DNA of 64,000 nt, from contig NC_090034.1 in NCBI RefSeq assembly GCF_037176765.1, positions 20,344,375 to 20,408,374 on the forward strand, given 5' to 3'. Source of the DNA: Anolis sagrei (Eukaryota > Chordata > Lepidosauria > Squamata > Anolidae). The position numbers and the translations under genes were made by a program. The notes below the pieces were generated by a model, which ran no database searches, was not told where the DNA came from, and worked only from the letters and a program-made list of their open reading frames with translations. Below are positions 51,401 through 61,264 of this stretch, piece by piece. Positions within the stretch are counted from its first letter, which is position 1. Every line of letters begins with the position of its first letter.

Positions 51401-54400
51401 AGAGTATTTCAGCACAAGAGCATTCTCCCCTCCATTGAGAACAAGCACAATACCTATTTTCATGAGCATATCCCCACCAACTTGACTTGACTGCCACCAA
51501 CCCTTTTTATCAGAATTCCCCACAAAGCTTTCCTATTCTGCATCATTCTTATCAGGTGGCAATTGGATTCTACCAGTTTAATCACTACAGTCGTATGACT
51601 TCGGTGTTGCCCTTTACTGGGGTACATGCCACCTCTTCCTGGAAAATCTTTAACTCACATATTTAGCTCATGGACGTCTGTGAGAAACTGACATTGTATT
51701 ACGAAACCACCCTCTCTTATAGACACACACTTTGCTGTTTCAGCTGGCACCAGGATGGTGCCAAGTGCTATGACTCACAATGAAAAACATCGCGGTTAAT
51801 ATGGGTTACTGGATCAGCCTCCTCTGGCGCAATTAGAACTTTTTACTGGAGCTCACTGGCAGTGCAGCCCCAGCTCAAGAAAGCAAGCCCCAAGAAACTC
51901 CAGACACTTAAGCAACTACTGGCTATTTTCTATATTAAAAATCAGGGAAGTTATACACACTGGTTCAATACTCAGAGTGAAGAGTTTTCTGGCCTGTGTC
52001 CCACTCTATCAATCTTTCTGTTGTTCCTCTGACATACAGGCCCAATACTTTTCCACACATAAAGTGGACATAATGGTACTAACTCTTCCCCACCACCTCC
52101 ACCCCACCCCCCCCAAAAAAAAAAACAGAAGGGAAAGAATTCCTTGTCTGGTACCACTGTAATATTACCAATGTGCCTATATGGAGAAGAAAACCAGCAA
52201 TTAAAGTCAGACATAAGTAGGAAGTGAGTAAGGGAGATCATTGTAAGATCAATTACTTCTCTTTTAACTTTTCACCTGTGAAACGGCATATGAAGTCAAA
52301 ATATAAAGAGTCTTTGACATTTCAAACAAGAAAGATCCATTCATTAATTTGTTAATCTTGTACAGGAATTAGACATGTGTTTTTTTGTATATCTATCATT
52401 CTGTCAATTAATATTTTGTTCACCAAGCTGCTTGCACAAAGATGGAACTGGCTAAGGAGTGATGAGTTATTCCCTCGCATTTTTTTCTTTCTTTTGTACA
52501 CTCAGCACAAGGGCATCGAACATTTCAGCTCACCAGATGTTGATGCACTGTAACTTGCATCCCTCTTGCTAATCAAATCAAATCATTTATTTCAGTCATT
52601 GACCAGCACAGGAAATAGTCACATTTTTATACAAACTTGGTATGTTTGGTACATTAAAAATATAAATATAACTACTGAAGCACAATATGAGTGAGGGAGC
52701 AGAAGGGAAGGGGAAGCAGGGTAAAAACATACAGTGCCCAGATCCATCACCAAATTTTAGATTTAGAGAAGAAGATTACTGGACACACAGTTAACTTTTG
52801 GGACTAGTCATTCCCTGATGGATTTTGTATGCTGCTGCACAGAACTTTGCAACATTGTAGGTTGACTGGTTCAATATCTATCGAAATACAGTTACATACC
52901 ACCATACTATTGCATGTTCTGTATATAAAGAATTAACTATTTACTTAGTTAAATAATGTTTCTACCCGAAAAGAAAAGAGTTGTGGGGGCAGAGCCTAAA
53001 AATGATAGTGAAGCTTGATGGGATTTTTTCCCTTATTTTATTTATTTATTTATTTCTTGCATTTATTAACCGCCGCTCTCAGCCCTAGGGCGACTCGTGG
53101 CGGTGTACAATACAAAAAAGACACTTTACAAAGCAATCAGGACAACAAACTAACATCACTAATACACAACATTTAAATTACACTAAAAATCCGCTGCGTC
53201 ATATTATGGAATCATAATCAATCTCGTAGTCGTAAATTCATTCCGGTTGTCATTTCCAGTAACATAGCACTCAGTTGAAAGCCTGCTCGAAGAGCCACGT
53301 CTTCAGGCCCTTACGAAAGGCCATGAGGGAGGGCGCCTGTCTGATGTCAGCAGGGAGGGAGTTCCACAGCCGGGGGGCCACCACCGAGAAGGCCCTCTCT
53401 CTCGTCTCCGCCAGACGTGCCTGTGAGGCAGGCGGGATCGAGAGAAGGGCCTCCCCAGATGATCTCAAGGTCCTCGTGGGCTCGTAGGCCGAGATGCGGT
53501 CCGTAAGGTATTTTGGGCCGGAACCGTTTAGGGCTTTGTAGGATAACACCAGCACCTTAAATTGGGCCCGGTAGCAAATCGGCAGCAAGCATTTCTGGCC
53601 CTTACATTATAGTGTGTGTGTAGTTAAAATAGAGCGATTATTGCTATTCTAAGTGTTCTGGTGGTACTCATGTTAGAAAGTCAAATACAAAAGGATCAGG
53701 CTATTGATACGCATTATGTACAGAGAGATATACACTTTCTGTAGACAAGAGCTAGATATCATATGAATGTTGACAGTGCATGCTATTGAGACCCAGATCA
53801 GACAAGGATTGATAGAAGTTTGTCCAAAATTAACAGGTCTAATTTTTGGTACATTCAGCCTTTCATTCCATCCATGTTGATTAATATATATTTAAATTTC
53901 TTTATAAAGTATATTTACATATATGCAAAATACTAAACTAAATTTCAATTGACTCTATCAGTATCTGAGCTGAAATATCTGAATATATTGCCTGTGTGTC
54001 AGACTAGACAAGACTCACCAGAACTGTTATAATAATGATAAAAGGTTCCTAAGCTCACTTTTGCTGAGCATGAAACATAAATCATTTCATTTCACCGGTA
54101 CAGCCAAAACATAGGCTCTTCACTTTAGAATGGCCTAAGCTGTTGTAGCTGTGATCCCCATTCAGAAATCATAAAAGCATACAAGGAGACTTACATTTCC
54201 TAAGGATAATTCCCTGAAAAATCATCATCTCAAAACAGCTAGAACCCACCTAACCTCAGCTCCAACTTCAGCGTTGCTTACAAATACATGGATGACTTTG
54301 CTGGCTCTAGACTGTATTGACATTCACTCATCAACTTCATGAATTTATTCATTTATTTCCTTTAGAAATGGAAGATTTTCCAGGCCACCGTTCATTGCCC

Positions 54401-57400
54401 TGCTCCACATCCCGCCCATCCAATTCCAATGCATTGTCCTGCTCAGCAAGGCCCCTGGGGCTCCCCCAATCGGTTCGCTGCAAGCCGGCCTCATGTTTTC
54501 CATCCAGAGGCACAAAGCTGCAGCCACTACGGACTTCTGTGAATCAGCCTTCCCTTCCTCCAAGACAAGCCAGCAAAATGGCAGCAGCGCCAACGAGGAA
54601 AACAGCCCTGACGAATACAATCGGCTGAGCTGGCAAACACCTCCTGCAATGACTAAGGGCTTGCTGTTTTCAACCCTACATTCCATTCCAGCTACTACAC
54701 ACACAAGAATAATCTCGGCTGCATAGCTACACCTAGCGCTCTACACAAAGTTACGCATGAGATGGGAGGAAATGCTTCCCCTACAAACTCATTAAACATG
54801 AAAGGAAGCTGTGGCCTTCAAATGGTCTGAACTACAATTCCCATGAGTCAGCAATGCTGGCAAGGGGTGCTGGGGAACTGTGAGCCAAGAGCATCTAGAA
54901 GGCCATTGCTAAATACTCTGCTCTAACAGAGTTTGATCTGTGGAAGAAACCCCACTTTCCTCTGAAATTCAGTCTATAGCACCTTGTATTTCCTAATAGT
55001 CACCAATCCAAGTGTTAACCAGGGCTGACCCTGCCTATCTTCCAAGATCATATGGGATACTTTTGTCTTTTAAGATTTTTCTGACAGAAGTGGAATGCTA
55101 TCTGAATGTCTCAAGCAGTTTTGGGGAGCATGAACCAGGACTTGCAAAGACCGCTGTTCTATTTTGGAAGTGTATACATTCCAGGTAATTTATAAGATGA
55201 TGTCAAGAAAATATCTATTTCCTGTTGTCATAGAAAGGGAAGGAAAACTATCTCATGGCATCTACAAGACTAACCTAATTTACCTCACAACCTCTGAGGA
55301 TGCTTGCCATAGATGCAGGTGAAACGTCAGGAAAAATGCCTCTAGAACATGGCCATATAGCCCAAAAAAACCTACAATAACCCAGTGATTCCAGCCATGA
55401 AAGCCTTCAACAATACATTAACCTAATTTATTTCAGCATAAAACTTCATGGGCTCATTTCCTCAGGAGCATGAAGGTTGCTGAAGCTCATGAGGTCCTGT
55501 CTTGAAATAGTCTTAAAACACCAAAGATCTCCCTGTCTGTCATGAAACAAACAGACACAGCTTTCTCATTGGACAAAAAAATCATGAGGTACTTCTGTCC
55601 CTCTTCTTCTATGTGCAAGGCAAGTCCATCACAAATGGATCCACTGAAGCCTAGCAACCCAATACCAAGACAAGTTCTAATAAGCCTTATTTACTCCAAC
55701 GTTTCCAGTAGGTTCTATTATTCCAACAGCTAGAAATAACTAAGTGCCTTGTCATCTACAATGTAGATACCAACCAGTTTGTAGTTCACTGTGTGTTAGG
55801 AAGACCAACATTCGTTTAGAAGTCAATATAAATAGCACTGTGCGAGTCTTGGCGTCCCATTGCAGTGTGGACACAGAGCAAGCACCAAGCTCTAAAGGCC
55901 ACTTTGCTCTCTAGGAAACCAAAGCAACTTGTTTCCCTCTGAAGTCCAAGCTGGACCCCATTCTAGGGAGTTAATGTCTCCAATTTTTAGGCAACCTGGA
56001 ATACCCTGCTTTTAGCACATATATCAAAGAAAAATCCACCTCTAAGTTACTCTCTTGTAAGACTGAACTCTCAAGGACATCGGTCAACAGTTTTTATGCT
56101 TCTTGGAAGAATGGATGTCCCAAGACAAAGGTAAGGTCCAAGTACCACTTTAACTGAGCAACATCCCAACCTCAAAATATTCAGGAATCTGCAAAAACTG
56201 CACACTTTTACATTCCTTAGATGAGCAACAGAAGGATTAACCTTAAGGGTCGGAAATACAATCAGGAAACACAAAACCAAAATGTCACTTAAAGACGGAG
56301 GCATGAATATCAAGTATATTATAAAACGAAAAGCATTCCAATGAGATTTGAAGGAATAAAGGAAGGAAATAGGGAGTATCTGGGACTGCATAATATCCCT
56401 CTATTCTAGCCTTCCATGTACTCCAACACACCCACCTTTACAGTAGACCCAACAAATCAATGGGATTTACCTGCATTGAGCCAGCATTCAACAACTGATT
56501 CCATGAATCTACCCTAGTGAAGACCAACAATTGGGATTCAGGCCATGGCTTTCTATAATAAGTCATCTTAAGTGTTTCAACATCACTGACCCTAAATAAT
56601 ACTTGAGCTGGGGAGGAGTTGCTAGACTACCAGTAATGGAGGCCAAAGACAACTGAGCTTAAGGAGGGCTAATGCTAAAGGCTGCGACTATAAGTGACAA
56701 CTGAGCACTCAAGTAGTTCTACTGATTCAATCTCCATGAAGATGTTTGACTTTGCATTACAGTGCTCCATAGGGGACTCTTCAAAAGGAGAAACTAAATT
56801 GCTGCTACCATTCTAATGCCACTGAATGTCTGCAATGGATCCCCACTATCAGGGAAGAAGTTTCCAGAGGAAAAAGTGAACACCAATAAGAAGCCAATCC
56901 CTGGCAGACTTGGAAGGCGTAATTACCAGTCCCCTCCATGAGACGGCCTGTACAGCACTACTTTATTTACAAACTATAATGTGAACCAGTTAACGGCTAA
57001 CCAATTAAGTTTTCTCAAGAAAAATCCACAAAATTCCCGGGGCCCTCACTCAGATGACTTGAAGGCCTGGACTTTGCCTGCTCCAACTTCCATCACCTTT
57101 TGCTTCTGAGTTTAATATGGTATACAGCAACTGCATGCAATATCAACACAAAATAGGGAGGAAGCAGAACTGTCTAACCACTTTGATTCTGGTTATTTTA
57201 AAAAGACCCAGAAATACATTGATTAGGAAAACATAAGTAGCTGGCATTTATCAAATACGTAAAAACCACAGATACCACAACCAAAGGCTGCCCATTGCAA
57301 TGTGCAACTACAAACACAGTAAATAATACTCAAGACAGACATGCACATGGAAGAGAACATGCCCGAAGGCCCGCTATTTGCCTTATTCCTTAACAGAATT

Positions 57401-60400
57401 TACATTTGGGAAGAGAATCAGAGAACGGGTTGAAAGAGACCACAAGGACGTCCAGTCTAACCCCATTTTGCCAGACAGGAACAAAGAGGGATGAAGTTGG
57501 CCTGCCAACCTGCATTCTCCAACCCCTGTTGCACCTTTGCAGCCTTCTTTTGACCTTTCTTATCTCTTTAAAGTCCCCTCAAAGTCTTCCATGGCACTCT
57601 GCCTCTTTCCTCCCACCCCAAATTCCAGCTCACCTTTGTAGAGGTTGGTGACAGCGGTGGCCGCATTTTGGAAAGGAACCCAAAGCGAGAGGCCTGGCTG
57701 CTGGCAAACACGGTCTGTGGGAAGGGGGGGGGGGGTTAAAAGAAGGGAGTGGAAGAAACGAAGGAAAAGTGGAGAGAGAAATAAAACACATGAACACATG
57801 GTTTTCAGGCCTGCTTTTGCTAATGACTGTTTACTCAACCAACTTATTCCCCCAAACTCTGGCATTCTAGGAGTTTTGGATATCAGCTCCCAGAATCCCT
57901 GATCACTGTCCAAGGCAACTGAGGCTTCTGGGAATTGAAGTCCAAAAAATATGACAACCTTTGTATGTTATGTCTGCTTTTGTTCGTCAAGTTAGCTTCT
58001 AGTTCAATGCTTCCCAAACCCTATTCTTCCAGGTGGTTTGGACTTCAGTTCCCAGAATCTCTGACCATGGGCCAAAGCTGCTGGGAGCTGAAGTCCCAAA
58101 AGATATACATTAAAACTCTTTTGTCTTTCACGTTTGCCTTTGCATTTCACAGTTTCCCTCAGAGCCTTCCCTTCCTCTGTCAAATAAAGGCCCTTGGTCT
58201 TCCGGGTGTTTTGGACTTCAGCTCCCAGAATCCCCACCCATTGGCCAAGGCTGCTGAGGCTTCTGGGAGTTGAAGTTCCCCTAAAAAAAACACTTCTCAG
58301 TTGGAATCAATGCAAATCTAGTCTCTCTCCCCCAGCCATATTGAGCTTCGCCATTTTGTTCAACCGCCAGCCGGGAGAGAAGAGGGAAGGGGAGGAAATG
58401 GGATGTTTTACTACCGAAGGAAGGAAGAGGGGCACAAAGCCACCACTGACTCATTGAAGTCTCAGAGGGAGGAAAAAGGGGAAATGACAGCCTAGTGGAA
58501 GCTCCCATGTGCCTCACTGAATGAAGGGGAGCTCATAAACAGTCCTGTGTTGTGGGGGGGGGGGGGGAGATGGAGGAGGAGAGGGAGACGCCATTTAATA
58601 CGCATCTAAAACATCCACTTTTAGAAATACTCAAATACAGAGATATACCCACACACAGACTTAACCCCCCCTCCTTTTCACTGCCTTTCTCCCCCTCCAT
58701 TTTGTGCGTGGAAGGGCCCGACAGGGAAGGACAGGGAAGGGCTGAATGCACAGGGAGGAATCCAGACTAACAAAAAGGGGGGGGGGGTCAACAAGAGAAT
58801 ATATCAGAGGGCATAAAGGAACCTCAGCCTCCCCCCCCCCCCCGCCCCACACATTTAACAAAATAAACAGTCCCGTCCTCCTGCCATTTGTATTGTTGGG
58901 AAGAGAAGGAAGCAGCTTCCGCACGCCATTTTGTGTGATCAGTCGGTAGGCGGAGGCCGCTTACCCCTCACAGGCCCCACATTCCTTTCAGGAAAGGAAA
59001 GTTGGAGAGGGAAAGAGAACTCCCCCCCCCCAAAAAAAAATACATATATACACACACACAGAGAAGAAGTATACATGCATGTTATGTGTGTATATGTATA
59101 TATGAAGACCGAGAGGATATATGTACAGTATGTGTATATTTGTATAAACACACAAATACACACACTCTCTCTCTCTATATATATAATGGTTTCCACATTA
59201 CATATACCTGTCCATATATGTATAGAGGATATTGAGTATGTTGCTGTGTCTTTTTATATATAATGACTTATGTATATACACATGTACACACATGTATATA
59301 TGTATGCCTATATATTTACACATCTTTTGCGATGTAAGTTTCTACATACATGTCTTTAGCATGTTTCTATAAATACACACATATATGAATAGATAGATCA
59401 TGTGTGTATACAGAAATAAGTTGAATACGTATAAATATACACACAGATACATACATATATGTTAAAATCTACATATATGCCATCATATACATATAAATAC
59501 ATGACAACATACTCAATCCATACTCTCTCTTGATACATATGTGTGTATGTATATAAAGAGAGGATGTATGTGTGTATGTGTACTGAACTCATATGTAAAA
59601 GGCAAAGATATATAGATATAGATAGCAATATAAGTGTGCATATATATTTATATATACACCTACATATATAAACCATTACATACATGTATGGAAATATCTG
59701 TGCATATATACACACACATAAACATACTGAATTCTCAGGTATGTAAAACATGCACATACTCTATATAAAACACATGCAAATACATAACACACACTTACGG
59801 ATATGTATTAATGTATGAATGTACATATATATATATATATATATTATATATATCTACATGCTTAGATATAAATATGAATAGTTTTACACACTCACACATA
59901 TATATATACCAGGCATGAGCAAACTTTGGCCCTCCTGGTGTTTTGGACTTCAACTTGCACAATTCCTAACAGCCTACCGGCTGTGTGTGTGTGTGTATGT
60001 ATGTACATACACACATATATACATACACACACACATATCATTGTATACATACATGGATATGCATAAACACACACATACACACTCATATGGATATACATGC
60101 CTACAAGCATAGTTATATATACATTTGTATAATATTCACACATTTTTACAGATACATGGATATTGTATATATAGACACACACACTATGCCTAGAAGCAAA
60201 TATATATATATATATATACACACACACATACACACTGTGTGATATATATATATATACACACACACACATATATATATATGTCACACATGCATACAAACAC
60301 CGTTATATATATACATGGATATGTATATATAGACCAGGCATAGGCGAACTTTGGCCCTCCAGGTGTTATGGACTTCTACTCCCACCGACTATTAGAAATC

Positions 60401-60461
60401 ATAGAAGTTGAAGTCCAAAACACTGGAGGACCAAAGCTTGCCCATGTCTTTTTATTATATA

Positions 60462-60492
<31 letters not shown>

Positions 60493-61098
60493 GAATTTAT
60501 GTATATAATTATATCCATATATGGATATGTATATAGAGACCCATATACACTCTTACTGAAAAAACAGGCCTAAAATATGTTTCCAGGCCTGTGGAGGGCG
60601 ACACGCGTGTCTGCGGACGTCTGTAAGTGCATACACATGTGTGGCGAGGAAGCCAGAAGGGGAGAAGCCCCGCCCTATTCCTCCTTGGCGGGGGGGGCGG
60701 CCGAAACGTCACTTCCCCTCCCCCCTAGCGGGCTGGGGGCCCCTTCCGGCGTTCCCTGCCCTCCCGGCGGCCATCTTGGGCCCCTCCCTGAGGCGGCGGG
60801 CTGACTGACCCTTGTAGAGCTGGGCCACGGCGGTGGCGGAGTTCTGGAAGAGGTGCCAGAGCTTCTGCTGCTTGCGGTGTTCGGGCTGTGGGGCGGCGGC
60901 AGCGGCGCTGGCGGCGGCCTCGTCGTCGTCCTCCTCCTCGTCGTCCTCGTCGCCCTGCAGGCCCGGCGGGAGGGCGCCCTCGTCGTCGCGCTCGGCCTCG
61001 GCCAGGCACTGCCGCTCCCACTTGCTAAACCAGTGCTCGGGCCCGTGCAGCTCCTGGATCTCCGCCTCGGCCTCCTCCTTGCCCGCCTTGTCCTCCAT
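39194..61098 (-). CDS. HAPSTR1: HAPSTR1 (C16orf72), complete (four coding exons, 296 aa)
   Basis: HAPSTR1 is a nuclear protein that binds the ubiquitin ligase HUWE1 and tunes stress and p53 signalling. The exons are 61098-60810, 57714-57634, 46087-45812 and 39438-39194. All junctions are GT-AG and phase 1. The product begins MEDKAGKEEAEAEIQELHGP and holds EHWFSKWERQCLAEAE, an acidic/Ala-rich insert (about residues 48-70), LWHLFQNSATAVAQLYK, LWVPFQNAATAVTNLYK, the basic patch KKRRRTIRR (153-161, likely nuclear localisation), SVETDLQPFREAIALHG and the end SPTHKRNRMI. From memory the human protein is 275 aa, and the difference lies mainly in the N-terminal low-complexity part. The intron-containing structure makes this HAPSTR1, not the mammalian retrocopy HAPSTR2. 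No break is seen. Confidence 0.97.
39515..39735. mobile_element. MITE-like palindrome in HAPSTR1 intron 3
   Basis: AGGGCCCTTTCACAAAACACAAC left end (in part) and inverted TTGTGTGAAAAGGG right end pair around CTGCCATGGCTCC and CCAAAGTGGAATCATAGC. Confidence 0.6.
39870..40270. repeat. Unclassified dispersed repeat, copy 2
   Basis: TTCTTTAAAGAAAG (about 40083), AAGCTTGATTCTGCTCCTG and TTGCTCTACTGCT match 17920-17990 in order and spacing. Boundaries and class are unknown. An old LTR element is possible. Confidence 0.45.
40271..42349. other. HAPSTR1 intron 3, no recognised gene
   Basis: Two opposite open frames of 74 (40695-40919, plus) and 132 codons (41160-41558, minus) have no recognisable domain. 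The region could be an old decayed element. Nothing firmer can be said. Confidence 0.3.
42350..42545 (+). repeat. L2-type 3' end
   Basis: T-rich lead, GTAAGCCGCCTTGAATACC, GGCAGTATACAAGAATAAAG and an ATT tail, in plus orientation. Confidence 0.65.
42795..42822. repeat. (TG)n microsatellite
   Basis: Alternating TG with one TA interruption. Confidence 0.85.
42828..43190 (-). repeat. L2 3' tail, extended
   Basis: An AAT run, then ACTTTATTTCTATACCGCCC and GGGACTCAGGGTAGTGTAC, followed by about 300 bp of L2 3' UTR-like sequence ending near AACAGGCCATCCGG. Confidence 0.65.
43191..44006. other. HAPSTR1 intron 3, unique
   Basis: Nothing recognised. Confidence 0.3.
44015..44252. mobile_element. hAT MITE, 238 bp
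   Basis: The ends CAGTGCCGGATTTA and inverted CAGTGCTGGATTTA. The flanks CAAGCACC and CAGGAACC match at 6 of 8. Confidence 0.8.
44639..45006. mobile_element. hAT non-autonomous element, 368 bp
   Basis: The ends CAGGGGTCCTCAAACTAAGG and inverted CAGGGATCCTCAAACTTTTT. TSDs CCCTAGAA and CCTTAGAA match at 7 of 8. The interior holds an AAC microsatellite. Opposite orientation to the copy at 47612. Confidence 0.87.
45107..45190 (+). repeat. L2-type 3' tail
   Basis: TGTAAACCACCCAGAGTCCC, GCGGGATGCAAATAAAG and an ATT tail. Confidence 0.7.
45191..45811. other. HAPSTR1 intron 3, unique
   Basis: Nothing recognised up to the exon 3 donor. Confidence 0.35.
45812..46087 (-). CDS. HAPSTR1: HAPSTR1 coding exon 3
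   Basis: 276 nt, also symmetric phase 1, residues 124-215 (ESVDAHQRSFDVGIHIGYQR, LAWVKKRRRTIRREDLISFL, SRAPPRLTVVSPSRAAST). Acceptor TTCCAG after a strong pyrimidine tract, donor GTAATG. Confidence 0.96.
46205..46565 (-). mobile_element. CR1 3' region
   Basis: ATAGAGTTGGAAGAAACTGC, CCCCTGACAAATGGCCACCC and GTTCTTCCTAATGTTCAGG occur in minus-strand order. Lies 118 bp from HAPSTR1 exon 3. Confidence 0.8.
46568..46830. mobile_element. hAT interior fragment
   Basis: ATGACCAGCAGAAAATACTG and AGAACTGTGACCCCCACCAA relate to the interior of the 20969-21665 element. Ends are missing. Confidence 0.5.
46831..47603. other. HAPSTR1 intron 2, unique
   Basis: Nothing recognised. Confidence 0.3.
47612..47966. 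mobile_element. hAT non-autonomous element, 355 bp, perfect TSD
   Basis: The ends CAGGGGTCCTCAAACTTTTT and inverted CAGGGGTCCTCAAACTAAGG. GTCTAGGC flanks at 47604-47611 and 47967-47974 without mismatch. Same family as 44639-45006. Confidence 0.9.
48019..48153. mobile_element. Palindromic hAT MITE, 135 bp, perfect TSD
   Basis: CAGTGGTTCTCAACCTGTGG and inverted CAGTGGTTGTCAACCTGTGG. GTTTACAC flanks at 48011-48018 and 48154-48161 without mismatch. 45 bp from the previous element's TSD. Confidence 0.9.
48305..48385 (-). repeat. L2-type 3' tail
   Basis: CTGTTTATTTATACCCCGCT, then GTAGACTCAAAGTGACTTGC. Confidence 0.65.
48386..50273. other. HAPSTR1 intron 2, largely unique
   Basis: No repeat family recognised apart from a G run at 50055-50066. 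Open frames here overlap on both strands and look random. Confidence 0.3.
50282..50853. mobile_element. hAT non-autonomous element, 572 bp, perfect TSD
   Basis: The ends CAATGGTTCTCAACCTTTC and inverted CAGTGGTTCCCATCCTG. CTATAGTC flanks at 50274-50281 and 50854-50861 without mismatch. An internal pair of inverted segments (TGCATTGGATAGACACATCAGCTCTAG, in part, at 50422 and its mate near 50518) is visible. Non-coding. Confidence 0.87.
50862..53027. other. HAPSTR1 intron 2, no recognised gene
   Basis: A 132-codon minus-strand frame (51125-51523) has no recognisable domain. 52565-52800 begins AATCAAATCAAATCATTTAT and may be a LINE tail of unknown clade. Confidence 0.3.
53028..53590 (-). mobile_element. 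L2 LINE C-terminal part and tail
   Basis: One clean frame (53271-53588) encodes YRAQFKVLVLSYKALNGSGP, ISAYEPTRTLRSSGEALLSI, ETRERAFSVVAPRLWNSLPA and GLKTWLFEQAFN. The tail begins TTATTTATTTATTTATTTC at 53038. Best-preserved L2 in the window. Confidence 0.9.
53591..55282. other. HAPSTR1 intron 2, mostly unique
   Basis: 54813-54904 (GTCTGAACTACAATTCCCAT, AAGGGGTGCTGGGGAACTG) is a MITE piece. 54370-54720 is locally GC-richer with overlapping open frames on both strands and no recognised product. Confidence 0.35.
55283..55423 (+). mobile_element. Penelope-like terminus
   Basis: ACCTCACAACCTCTGAGGAT, GGTGAAACGTCAGG and CCCAGTGATTCCAGCCATGA, in plus orientation. Confidence 0.65.
55424..57417. other. 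HAPSTR1 intron 2, unique
   Basis: Nothing recognised over about 2 kb, an unusually repeat-free stretch for this window. Confidence 0.3.
57418..57482 (-). mobile_element. CR1 3' UTR fragment
   Basis: GGTTGAAAGAGACCACAAGG and GTCCAGTCTAACCCCATTTT. Confidence 0.65.
57634..57714 (-). CDS. HAPSTR1: HAPSTR1 coding exon 2
   Basis: An 81-nt symmetric phase-1 exon encoding DRVCQQPGLSLWVPFQNAAT and AVTNLYK (residues 97-123). Acceptor CCACAG, donor GTGAGC. Skipping it would keep the frame. Confidence 0.95.
57855..58290. mobile_element. Three clustered copies of one hAT-like MITE
   Basis: Copies lie at about 57855-57950, 58010-58105 and 58185-58285. Each has CAGCTCCCAGAATC (or a close variant), a CCAAGGC... 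spacer and GGGARTTGAAGT. They sit in HAPSTR1 intron 1 with spacing of about 155-175 bp. Confidence 0.65.
58291..59029. other. HAPSTR1 intron 1, homopolymer-rich
   Basis: G/C runs lie at 58554-58568, 58780-58788, 58831-58843 and 59024-59032. No gene recognised. Confidence 0.4.
59030..60550. repeat. 1.5-kb alternating TA/CA-rich satellite-like tract
   Basis: Almost continuous ATATAC/ACACAC/TGTATA sequence is broken only by two hAT MITE fragments (59908-59982, GGCATGAGCAAACTTTGG; 60333-60450, GGCATAGGCGAACTTTGG). All open frames in it are artefacts. It lies 260 bp downstream of HAPSTR1 exon 1. Confidence 0.85.
60333..60450. mobile_element. Palindromic hAT MITE within TA/CA tract
   Basis: CAGGCATAGGCGAACTTTGG and inverted CATGGGCAAGCTTTGGTCC with GAAGTCCAAAACACTGGAGG between. 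24464 family, diverged. Confidence 0.65.
60810..61098 (-). CDS. HAPSTR1: HAPSTR1 coding exon 1
   Basis: Residues 1-96 plus one base. The start is the ATG at 61098. The frame is open further upstream (MCVSPP...), but the family N-terminus begins at MED. Residues 49-70 (GDEDDEEEDDDEAAASAAAA) are encoded by near-perfect GAC/GAG and GCC/GCG triplet runs. Donor GTCAGT, phase 1. Confidence 0.95.
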
Positions 61099-61264
61099 GG
61101 CGCGGACGGGGCCTACCTCCGCGCCGCCATGGACGGGCGCGCGCGGCCTACCTTCCCTCCTTCCTTCCTCTTCCTTCGCCTGCCTCGCACCACACTGAGG
61201 CGGAGACACACACACACCAAAAAAAAAAAAAACCTCTCAACCGAACAGATCGCTCCTCTCCTCG

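Noticed and set aside
54317-54728. Overlapping 103- and 119-codon frames on opposite strands
   Set aside because: No recognisable domain, no splice context, and local GC enrichment explains the lack of stops.
59398-60296. Several Tyr/Ile/Val-rich frames of 80-134 codons
   Set aside because: They are products of the TA/CA repeat tract.
61099-61215. Upstream in-frame extension of HAPSTR1 exon 1
   Set aside because: The extension (MCVSPPQCGARQ...) has no counterpart in HAPSTR1 as I know it. The ATG at 61098 matches the family start.
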